Shown here: piece after piece, positions 1 to 6,863 of the stretch
Numbering within the stretch: position 1 is the stretch's first letter
Layout of the letters: each line of letters begins with the position of its first letter
Assembly: GCA_046086245.1 (NCBI GenBank)
Contig: JBJSXB010000271.1
Span: forward strand, 1-33,052
Length of the DNA: 33,052 nt
From: F1-20-MAGs016 sp046086245
Lineage (GTDB): Bacteria; Planctomycetota; Planctomycetia; Pirellulales; UBA1268
Direction: 5' to 3'
Program-made: the position numbers and the translations under genes
The notes under the pieces: model-generated
Database searches by the model: none
Told to the model about the DNA's origin: nothing
The model's input: only the letters and a program-made list of their open reading frames with translations

Positions 1-923
1 TTGCGGTCGCGGCGCCGCGGATCGGTCGCCTCGGGGTTGTAATAGTCGTTGAGAAACACCGCGGCCACGCGGTGCTCTCCCCCTTCCACGCGATGACGCA
101 GCTCGTAGTCGCGCGGCTTGCGCGCCGTGGCACGGACCTCGAAGATCTCGACGTCCGTCCCGTCGATCCGCAGGGCCATCTTCACCGGCTCGTCACCCGC
201 CTGATCACCCCACGCCAGCACGCGGAGGATGTAGTCGCCGGTCCCGGGGAACGCGAACGCGTCGCCGATCTCCCCTTGCGAAGGCAACAACCCTCCCTTG
301 AGCGTCCGCTGTGGCGCCGCTTCGACGTCGCCACTGACGATCGTCGCGCGCGCGACCCGTTCACCCGCCTGCAGCGCCCGCTCGAGAAGCACCGGCGGCA
401 TCGAAAGCACGTCACCGATACTGTCGAAACCGTACCCGACGTCGTCAGTGGGGAAGTCGGCGGCGGGGTGGATGTCGATGCCGAGCAGATCGCGGATGGT
501 GTTGTCGTATTCGGCACGATTCAGCCGGCGCAGCGTCACCCGGCCCGGCCGTTCGCCACGCGCGCAGTCGGGACGCAGCGCGCTCTCGCGGATCCAGCGC
601 TCGAGCAGTGCCCGCTCCTCGGCCGATGGCTGCGCCGCATCGGTCGGGGGCATCACGCCCCCCTGCAGCTGACGCAGCACCCTCACCCACAGCGCGCGGT
701 CGGCGGCGTTGGCGTCCTCCGCCCTGCGGGTGTCGAGCACGGCCCCGCCATTCGCGTCGTCACCGGAGTGGCACTCGACACAGTAGCGCCCGAGCAACGG
801 ACGGACCGATCCGTCGAAATCGAGGGGCGTCGCCGAGGCGGGGAGGCCCACGGCGATCGCCAGCACGACGCACACGACCGACCGCACGAAATGGCCACGG
901 AACCGCTCGAGGACGATTCGCAT
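1..923 (-). CDS. Planctomycete cytochrome c / DUF1587-type protein, C-terminus cut by window edge
   Basis: The first 307 residues are visible; the gene runs off the left end. Residues 1-31 look like a signal peptide (arginines, then a hydrophobic stretch ending in ASA). A single c-type haem motif CVECH follows at residues 48-52, inside the short domain known as planctomycete cytochrome C. Next comes a stretch typical of DUF1587 (LRRLNRAEYDNTIRDLLGID) and then a beta-rich region of the kind found before DUF1592. Complete relatives are about 700-1000 residues long and continue with DUF1592/1588/1585. These are exported haem proteins of unknown reaction, very abundant in Planctomycetota. The start was chosen because it gives the signal peptide. 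The DUF4139 gene ends 62 bases upstream on the same strand. A TAGAAT hexamer (minus strand, 993-988) could be its own -10 box. The family is clear; the function is not known. Confidence 0.88.
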   Translation of the reverse strand, partial: MRIVLERFRGHFVRSVVCVVLAIAVGLPASATPLDFDGSVRPLLGRYCVECHSGDDANGGAVLDTRRAEDANAADRALWVRVLRQLQGGVMPPTDAAQPSAEERALLERWIRESALRPDCARGERPGRVTLRRLNRAEYDNTIRDLLGIDIHPAADFPTDDVGYGFDSIGDVLSMPPVLLERALQAGERVARATIVSGDVEAAPQRTLKGGLLPSQGEIGDAFAFPGTGDYILRVLAWGDQAGDEPVKMALRIDGTDVEIFEVRATARKPRDYELRHRVEGGEHRVAAVFLNDYYNPEATDPRRRDR

Positions 924-985
924 CGGGCGACGATCCTGGCGCGACGGAGGCGGGCGGGCCGCAGACGTCCGACGGCCGATCCCCC

Positions 986-3121
986 TCATTCTAGCTCCAC
1001 GCCGGCGATGAACGACTCCAGATCACGGCGCTTCTCGGTCAACGTACCGTCGAGTTCGGCGATCTCGCCGCGCAGCGTCTCGATCCTGGTCTCCTGATCG
1101 TCGAATTTTTTCACGTACCGCCCGTAGAGTTCGCCGGTGCGGTCCAGACGTTCCATGTTGCCGCGGATCCTCGACTGCTCCTCTGTGATCGCCGCGATCT
1201 CCTGCTGCCGCATCTGCAGATCGCGCTCGACGACGGCGATCGCCGCGCGCCGCCGGATCGTCTCGGCGAGGGCCTCCTTGACCCGCGGCGACGTCACGGT
1301 CGCGCGGGAGTAGAGGAGCAGCGCGTCGTCGGCGAGGTTGGTGACGGCGAACGACTGGGCCTGCGGCATCTCCTCGACCACCGCGAGTTCCGCCGTGCCG
1401 CGTGCGTCGACCGCGACGGCGAAGCGATGGCGGTCGCGGGTCGTCTCCAGGGCCTTCGGCGTGACCAGATTCCAACCGGGTTCGAGCAGATGTTCGACGA
1501 GCAGATCGACCGGTTCGTCACCGTCGTTCTTCACCGCGAAGGTCTTCGTGCGTGAGAGTTTTCGGCGCACTTCAAGCGTTCCGCGGAGCAGGCGGACACT
1601 CGTGATCTCCTCGGGCCGGCCTTCCGTTCGCGGCGCCACCTCGACGTCGAGGTCGACGGCATAGCTGACGAGCCGCTCGGCGCCCGCGGGAAGGTCGTCG
1701 ATCCGCGCGTCGCCGGCGTAGGCGGCCTGGTCGTAGACGGTGATCGGCCCCTGCATGAGATCGAGCGCCGTAGTGTTCTTCAACCGCAAGCCGGAGAGCG
1801 GGTGGGTGGCGAGCACACGTTCGTCGTAGATCGCCAACCGCTCGATCGCCACCTCCTCGGCGACGATCGGCAGCAGTGCCGAACGCTGCCGGGCGAGTGA
1901 CACCGGCTCGGCGATCCGGTAGCGGAACACGTTGCCGAGGCTCTCGCCGTCGGCCATGCTCTGCACCGCGCCGATGCCGAAAAAGTCGTCCGCCGGGGTC
2001 GCCGGGGCGGCGGCGAGTCCGCCGACTCCACCCCCCATAGAGCCCGGAGCCGGCGTCATCTTGTCCGCCAAAGATAGTCTCTCCTCACGTGCCAGCGACC
2101 GCCGTGCGGCACTGCGATCGAGCGGTTCGTCACCGGCACGGCGTTCGGCGAGATCGCGTCCGTAGAGCTGCGGCATGAGCGCCGCATAGAGCTCCGGTTG
2201 CACGACCGGACGGCGGAGAAACAGCGGCTGGTAAAGATCCATCACGAAGGAGATCGGCCGCCCGCTGACCAACTCGACGCGGACGTCCTTCCAGTCGTGG
2301 TCGGTGGTGTTCTCGACGACCGCCCACCCTTGGAGCAGCGCCTTGGCCTCGATCCGGCGACCGGTACCGGCAGGGCGGCCCGCGCCCGCGCGTTCGCCGA
2401 GCACGAGACGGTAACTCGTTTTCCACACCGGCGCCTCGCGGACGTAGCCGATGCGCACCTGACGGGGGCCCTTGCCACGGAAGGAGAATTGGACGCTCTT
2501 GCGCTCGTTGTCGTGGGCGAGGGCGAGCACGGCGAGCGCCTTCTCGAGCTCCCCTTGCAGACGCGGATCGACCAAGCGGATCCGCGTGATCGCCTCGAGC
2601 GCCAGCGTGCGCAGCCCGTCGGCGGCGAGGATCGTGACGTATTCCTTCTCTTCGAACGCCCCTTCGGCACCGGCGACCTTACGCACCTCGACGCCGACGA
2701 TCGTGCCGGCGGCGGGAGTCACGGCGTCGATGTCCACCTTTTCGCCACGCAGCCGCGACAGCAACTTGCCGACCGACGGCTGGTCGGTGAGATCGACCGC
2801 GAACGTGCCGAGCGTCTTGGTGACCGGGTCGCGCGACGCGTAGCTCACCGCCGACACCGCGCCGCCGTCGAGATCCTCGAGAACGACGCTTTTGAGGAGA
2901 TCGTTGATGTCATCGGACTTGAAGGCCATCTCCACCGTCGCGTCGCCCTCGACCCGTCCGGCATGCTGGAAGTGGCCGACTCCCGACGTGAACAGCACGA
3001 TTCGCTCGATCGGCAGATCGGCGTCGCCGCCGTCGGAGGTCGCGGCCCACCCTCCGGTGAGGGTGCCGAGGGTCGCGACGACGAAGGCCAGCGAAGGGAA
3101 ATGACTGCTGTTGCGGCGCAT
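986..3121 (-). CDS. DUF4139 domain-containing exported protein
   Basis: The product is 711 residues. It starts with a hydrophobic, signal-like segment (residues about 8-27, ending WAA) and then a beta-rich N-terminal half that includes the phrase SGVGHFQHAG. Around residues 220-240 lies the segment YVREAPVWKTSYRL, which is typical of DUF4139. About the last 90 residues are rich in Glu, Arg, Gln and Leu in heptad-like spacing and should form a coiled coil. DUF4139 proteins are envelope proteins without an established biochemical role. Longer readings of this frame extend back into mutY, but the ATG at 3121 is preferred because it gives the signal peptide and lies just after the mutY stop. A TACACT hexamer 31 bases upstream may be a -10 box. 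Same strand as mutY (59-base gap), with no obvious functional link. Confidence 0.85.
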   Translation of the reverse strand: MRRNSSHFPSLAFVVATLGTLTGGWAATSDGGDADLPIERIVLFTSGVGHFQHAGRVEGDATVEMAFKSDDINDLLKSVVLEDLDGGAVSAVSYASRDPVTKTLGTFAVDLTDQPSVGKLLSRLRGEKVDIDAVTPAAGTIVGVEVRKVAGAEGAFEEKEYVTILAADGLRTLALEAITRIRLVDPRLQGELEKALAVLALAHDNERKSVQFSFRGKGPRQVRIGYVREAPVWKTSYRLVLGERAGAGRPAGTGRRIEAKALLQGWAVVENTTDHDWKDVRVELVSGRPISFVMDLYQPLFLRRPVVQPELYAALMPQLYGRDLAERRAGDEPLDRSAARRSLAREERLSLADKMTPAPGSMGGGVGGLAAAPATPADDFFGIGAVQSMADGESLGNVFRYRIAEPVSLARQRSALLPIVAEEVAIERLAIYDERVLATHPLSGLRLKNTTALDLMQGPITVYDQAAYAGDARIDDLPAGAERLVSYAVDLDVEVAPRTEGRPEEITSVRLLRGTLEVRRKLSRTKTFAVKNDGDEPVDLLVEHLLEPGWNLVTPKALETTRDRHRFAVAVDARGTAELAVVEEMPQAQSFAVTNLADDALLLYSRATVTSPRVKEALAETIRRRAAIAVVERDLQMRQQEIAAITEEQSRIRGNMERLDRTGELYGRYVKKFDDQETRIETLRGEIAELDGTLTEKRRDLESFIAGVELE

Positions 3122-3152
3122 GGCGGAGGGCTCCGGAACGGTGGGACCCCCA

Positions 3153-3158
3153 AGTGTA
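3153..3158 (-). promoter_or_regulatory. Putative -10 box TACACT upstream of the DUF4139 gene
   Basis: The minus strand reads TACACT, ending 31 bases before the start codon at 3121, in the short gap after mutY. The same hexamer or TACATT recurs before four other genes in this window. No convincing -35 box is seen. Confidence 0.35.
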
Positions 3159-3180
3159 GGTCGGGAAAACCGCCCGTGAT

Positions 3181-4251
3181 TTACCCCTCCGCCCGATGCC
3201 GCGAGGCCACCAGCCGGGCGATCCGGCGCCCGGGAGCGGTGAGGGCGAACCGCTCCAACTCGTTCGGGACGACCCACATCCGATCCGCTCCCGACCGACC
3301 GGCCCGGGCCGCCGCGCGGGACACCACCCGCAGCGCGACGCGGTGGTGGGTGACGGTGTAGCACAGCCGGGCGATGGTCCGGGCCGGTCCGAGCGACAAG
3401 CGCTCGACCAGATCGGCGGCCGGAAGCCGGGGAAAATCCCACAGTCCTTCCCACCATTCGCCCGGCGCACGGCGCCGGAGCAGCACGCGGCCGCGATGGC
3501 ACGCCACCAGAGCGGTTTCGCGGCGTTCCACCATGGTCCGACGCGTCGCCATCGCGGGAATGCCCGCCGTCCGACCCGTCGCCCGCGCGACGCACAACGA
3601 CGCCAGCGGACACCGGCCGCACGACGGCCGCTTCGGGATGCACACGGTGGCGCCGAGGTCCATCAGCGCCTGGTTGAACGTGCCGGCCCCGCGTCGTGGG
3701 ACGAGCCGGGCCGCGACCTGCCAGAGCGGTTCGTCCCCAGCGCTTCCGCCGACCGGCGCCGCGTGCCCCACCAGGCGTGCCAGCACACGCCGCGAGTTGG
3801 CCTCGACGATCGGCGCTGGCCGGTCGTGGGCGATCGAGAGGATCGCACCAGCGGTGTAGCGTCCGATGCCCGGGAGACCGCGGAGCATCCGTTCGTCGGC
3901 CGGAAGGATGCCGTCGTGATCCGTCACGACCCGGCGTGCCGCCGCGTGCAGTTGACGCGCACGGCGGTAATAGCCCAAGCCCTCCCAGGCACGGAGCACG
4001 TCGTCGGCGTCGGCGGCGGCCAGTGCCGCGACGGTCGGAAACAGGGTCATGAACCGGGTGAAGTAGTCCTTGACGCGATCCACCTGTGTCTGCTGCAGCA
4101 TCGTCTCGCTGATCCAGACGGCGTAGGGCGACGGCGATCGGCGCCAGGGCAGATCGCGGGCCGCGCGACGGTACCAGCCGACCAGCGCGCGGCGCACCGC
4201 GGGGGGCGGGGGCATCGGACGGTCGAGGTCGGGTGGCGGACTTCGGCCCAT
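3181..4251 (-). CDS. mutY: A/G-specific adenine DNA glycosylase MutY
   Basis: MutY removes adenine mispaired with 8-oxoguanine. The 356-residue product has the family's usual length and layout. The N-terminal helix-hairpin-helix domain carries WISETMLQQTQV with catalytic Glu49, then the hairpin LPGIGRYTAGAI (residues 126-137). The iron-sulfur loop has Cys204, Cys211, Cys214 and Cys220 in CX6CX2CX5C spacing. A C-terminal NUDIX-like domain contains THH where other MutY proteins carry the FSH 8-oxoguanine-reading loop. Unusually, the position of the second catalytic residue (Asp138 in E. coli, context LDGN) is Glu150 here, in the context VEANSRRVLAR. The start at 4251 is chosen because an AGGGA lies 8 bases upstream; an internal ATG at 4215 is the alternative. 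Divergent from the TPR-tmk-holB group. Confidence 0.93.
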   Translation of the reverse strand: MGRSPPPDLDRPMPPPPAVRRALVGWYRRAARDLPWRRSPSPYAVWISETMLQQTQVDRVKDYFTRFMTLFPTVAALAAADADDVLRAWEGLGYYRRARQLHAAARRVVTDHDGILPADERMLRGLPGIGRYTAGAILSIAHDRPAPIVEANSRRVLARLVGHAAPVGGSAGDEPLWQVAARLVPRRGAGTFNQALMDLGATVCIPKRPSCGRCPLASLCVARATGRTAGIPAMATRRTMVERRETALVACHRGRVLLRRRAPGEWWEGLWDFPRLPAADLVERLSLGPARTIARLCYTVTHHRVALRVVSRAAARAGRSGADRMWVVPNELERFALTAPGRRIARLVASRHRAEG

Positions 4252-4305
4252 GGACGGATTCCCTGCGGAGTTCGTTCCGGCCGCGTCCGACGCGCGGCGG
4301 CGCGG

Positions 4306-4311
4306 AGTGTA
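4306..4311 (-). promoter_or_regulatory. Putative -10 box TACACT upstream of mutY
   Basis: The minus strand reads TACACT, ending 54 bases before the mutY start at 4251, in the 113-base divergent gap between mutY and the TPR gene. It is the same hexamer as before the DUF4139 gene and tmk. No clear -35 box accompanies it. Confidence 0.35.
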
Positions 4312-4364
4312 GTCTGGTGGGTGTGCGACGGGGATCGCCACGTGTCCACCGCCCCCCCACCTTG

Positions 4365-4916
4365 ATGACCGACGACCAGCCACCACCGGCCGACGGACGA
4401 CGACGCCGCCCGCGGCGGGACGGCGACGCCCTCCGGCTGGCGGTCCGCGCCGGACCACAGGGCGACGCCTACGAACTGGTCCATCCGCGCTGCGCCCGGA
4501 CGCGACGCGACGACCTCGAGGAGGTCGAGGCGATGCTCGCCGCCGGCGAAGAAGACATCGCCCGCGACGAGTTGGTGTGGCTGCTCTCCGAGTGTCCAGA
4601 CTTCATCGAGGCCCACGTGCACCTCGGCTTGCTCGCCCTGGAGGCGGACGATTTCAAGCTCGCGCGCGGGCATTTCGGACGCGGCTGCGAACTCGTCTTC
4701 CGCCTCCTCGAGGCGGCGGGGGGCGGCCGTCCCATGCCCTGGTCGCTTCCCGGCAACCGCCCGTTCTTCGAGGCGGCCAAGGGATTGGTCCTGTGCCTCG
4801 ACCGCACCGGGCGCGGTGCCCTGGCTCGCGAGACTGTCCGCCGCGTGACCGCCCTCGATCCGGCCGATCCGCTGGCGATCGGCCGGATCCTCGACCGGCC
4901 GGCGGACCGCAAGTGA
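4365..4916 (+). CDS. Small tetratricopeptide-like protein
   Basis: The product is 183 residues with a basic, disordered first 25 residues. Alanine- and leucine-rich helical pairs follow, resembling degenerate tetratricopeptide repeats: AAGEEDIARDELVWLLSECP, then the stretches around AHVHLGLLALEADDFKLARG and ETVRRVTALDPADPLAIG. TPR proteins are usually scaffolds, and no catalytic motif is visible. The ATG at 4365 was chosen because the frame upstream reads through the mutY leader with poor protein character. tmk follows after only 26 bases, and holB overlaps tmk, so the three are probably one transcript. A GTG that overlaps this stop codon (4913-4915) could serve as an earlier tmk start. The product may be a conserved companion of tmk and holB, but that is inference. 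Confidence 0.72.
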   Translation: MTDDQPPPADGRRRRPRRDGDALRLAVRAGPQGDAYELVHPRCARTRRDDLEEVEAMLAAGEEDIARDELVWLLSECPDFIEAHVHLGLLALEADDFKLARGHFGRGCELVFRLLEAAGGGRPMPWSLPGNRPFFEAAKGLVLCLDRTGRGALARETVRRVTALDPADPLAIGRILDRPADRK

Positions 4917-4926
4917 CGGTGGTTGG

Positions 4927-4932
4927 TACACT
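4927..4932 (+). promoter_or_regulatory. Putative -10 box TACACT just before tmk
   Basis: TACACT lies 10 bases before the tmk ATG at 4943. If it is used, the transcript would begin almost at the start codon and be nearly leaderless. No -35 match is seen, and the gene may simply be read from upstream. Confidence 0.28.
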
Positions 4933-4942
4933 CCCGGGTCGC

Positions 4943-5620
4943 ATGAACGGGGGTGGTCGTTTCATCGTGCTCGAAGGGATCGACGGCTCCGGCAAGTCGT
5001 CCCAACTTCCCGGTTTGGCCGCGTGGCTGCGCGATGCCGGCGTGGAGGTGGTCACCTGCCGCGACCCGGGTTCGACGCCGACGGGGGATGCGGTCCGCAG
5101 GATCCTCCTCGACGATGCGGCGGTGGCGGTCGATCCCGTGGCGGAGATGCTTCTGTTCATGGCGGCGCGGGCACAGTTGGTGGCGGAGGTGATCCGACCG
5201 GCATTGGCCGCCGGCCGGTGGGTCGTCTGCGATCGCTTCCTCACCGCGACGGTGGTCTACCAGGGACACGCCGGCGGCCTCGATCCGGAAGCGATCCGCC
5301 GGGTCGGCGCCGTGGCGACCGCCGGGCTCGAGCCCGACCTCGAAATCCTGCTCGACATCGACGCCGCCACGGCCCGGGCGCGTCTCACCCGTCCGCTCGA
5401 CAAACTGGAGAGCCGCGGCCCCGCCTTCCGCGATCGCCTCGTCGCCGGATACCGCTCCGAAGCGGCGCGCTCGCCGTGCTGCGCCGTCGTCGACGGCCGC
5501 GCTCCATCGGCCGATGTGGGTGAGGCGATCCGGCAGGTGGTCGCGACGCGACTCCGCGCCGACGGGGGGCGGCGAACGGTCGTCGGGAGTGGGGAGCGAC
5601 CGTTCCCCGGACACCGATGA
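4943..5620 (+). CDS. tmk: Thymidylate kinase
   Basis: Thymidylate kinase phosphorylates dTMP to dTDP for DNA synthesis. The 225-residue product has the P-loop GIDGSGKS at residues 12-19 and a dTMP-binding segment RDPGSTPTGDAVR from residue 40 (the family norm is REPGGTP). It also has the conserved arginine in MAARAQ (Arg76) and the DR-F/Y motif CDRFLTATVVYQG at residues 96-108. A helix with GLEPDLEILLDID follows, which is typical of the family. The start at 4943 gives the usual short lead before the first strand (RFIVLEG). A GTG at 4913 that overlaps the upstream TPR stop is in frame and would suggest translational coupling. The stop TGA (5618-5620) overlaps the holB ATG in an ATGA junction. 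In the cell it supports DNA replication, as does its neighbour holB. Confidence 0.95.
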   Translation: MNGGGRFIVLEGIDGSGKSSQLPGLAAWLRDAGVEVVTCRDPGSTPTGDAVRRILLDDAAVAVDPVAEMLLFMAARAQLVAEVIRPALAAGRWVVCDRFLTATVVYQGHAGGLDPEAIRRVGAVATAGLEPDLEILLDIDAATARARLTRPLDKLESRGPAFRDRLVAGYRSEAARSPCCAVVDGRAPSADVGEAIRQVVATRLRADGGRRTVVGSGERPFPGHR

Positions 5621-6678
5621 GTTGGCAGGGAATCGAGGGGCACGACGCGATCGCGGCCCGGCTGGCCACGGCGGCCGCCAGCGGCAGGATCGGAGGCGGC
5701 TACCTGTTCATCGGTCCGCCCGGCGTGGGCAAGGGACGCTTCGCCGCGGCGTTCGCCAAGGCGCTCGCGTGCCCCGACGCGGGTGCGGGACTCGTGCCCT
5801 GCGGCCACTGCGTTTCCTGCCTCCAAGCCGATGCCGGCAGCCACCCCGACATCGACGTCGTCCGCAAACCGGAGGACAAGGCGACGCTGCCGCTGGAGTT
5901 GCTCGTCGGCGACGCCGAGCACCGGATGCGTGACGGCCTCTGCTGGCGGCTGCTGCTCAAGCCGCACGTGGGCACGCGGCGGGTCGCGATCCTTCACGAC
6001 GCCGATCACCTGTCGGTGGAAGCGGCCAATTGCCTGCTGAAGACGCTCGAGGAGCCTCCACCGGGGGCGGTGGTGATCCTCGTCGGCACGATGCTCGAAC
6101 GTCAGTTGCCCACCATTCGCTCGCGTTGCCAGATCATCCGCTTCGCGCCGCTCGATGCTCCGGTGGTGGCGTCGGTGCTGCGCGGGTTGCGCGACGGCGG
6201 GCAGGTGCCACGGATCTCCGACGACAGCCTCGCCGATATCGCCGGCCGCTCGGGCGGCAGTCTCGAGCGCGCGGTGCAGTTGGCCGATCCGACGCTCGCC
6301 GAGATCCGCAGCCGGATGTTGGCGCTGCTCGGTCGGCGGCCGACTCCGGGCGTCGAACTGGCACGGGAGACGCTCACCGCCGCCGAAGCCGTGGGCAAGG
6401 AGTCGGCGCCGCGCCGCCAGCGGCTCAAACTGCTGCTGGAGTCGGCGGTCGGCTTCTACAGGGCCGCCCTCCGCCGCTGCGTGACCGACGAGGATCCCGC
6501 GGATCCCGACCTGGCGCGCGCTCTCGGCGGCTGGTCGGGAGGCCCCGACGAGGCGGCGATGTCGCTGCGACACACGCTCGATGCCATCGACGCGGTCGAT
6601 CAAAACGCCCATCTACCCACACTCGTCGACGCCTGGACCGCGGCGCTCGAAAGGCCGCAGTCTCCCCGGCTTTCCTGA
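5617..6678 (+). CDS. holB: DNA polymerase III delta' subunit
   Basis: The delta' subunit is part of the clamp loader that places the sliding clamp on DNA. The product is 353 residues. It has a Walker A-like GPPGVGKG at residues 33-40, with Gly in the Ser/Thr position, so nucleotide binding may be altered as in other delta' subunits. Four cysteines (Cys52, 62, 65, 68; spacing CX9CX2CX2C) form the zinc module found in DnaX and delta'. The segment AANCLLKTLEEPP and the SRC motif (residues 169-171, TIRSRCQIIRF) are characteristic of the clamp-loader AAA+ family. The start codon overlaps the tmk stop by four bases, so translation is probably coupled. tmk-holB adjacency is common in bacteria and supports the call over dnaX. 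Confidence 0.93.
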   Translation: MSWQGIEGHDAIAARLATAAASGRIGGGYLFIGPPGVGKGRFAAAFAKALACPDAGAGLVPCGHCVSCLQADAGSHPDIDVVRKPEDKATLPLELLVGDAEHRMRDGLCWRLLLKPHVGTRRVAILHDADHLSVEAANCLLKTLEEPPPGAVVILVGTMLERQLPTIRSRCQIIRFAPLDAPVVASVLRGLRDGGQVPRISDDSLADIAGRSGGSLERAVQLADPTLAEIRSRMLALLGRRPTPGVELARETLTAAEAVGKESAPRRQRLKLLLESAVGFYRAALRRCVTDEDPADPDLARALGGWSGGPDEAAMSLRHTLDAIDAVDQNAHLPTLVDAWTAALERPQSPRLS

Positions 6679-6752
6679 CCGGCAATGGCCACCGGGTCGA
6701 GCCCGATGGCGACATCGGCACGGTCGTCGGCGGACCCTCCGTGCGCTGCCGG

Positions 6753-6781
6753 GACATCCCCATTTCCGGCGCGCGGATGTC
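6753..6781. repeat. Short inverted repeat in the 185-base gap after holB
   Basis: Arms GACATCC (6753-6759) and GGATGTC (6775-6781) are separated by 15 bases. The structure lies between holB and the next gene (gap 6679-6863). It could be a weak stem-loop or operator and has no following T-run. Nothing else was recognised in this gap. Confidence 0.25.
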
Positions 6782-6863
6782 GATGGATGGAGGACGGGGC
6801 GGATGCGGGGTCGACGTGCACCGTCGGCCGGAGACGGGCCCCTCTCGTCGGATCCACAGGGGC

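Noticed and set aside
6777..6863. Earlier start for the 848-residue protein gene
   Set aside because: The extra residues are Gly/Arg-rich and would bury the signal peptide, and no ribosome-binding site precedes 6777.
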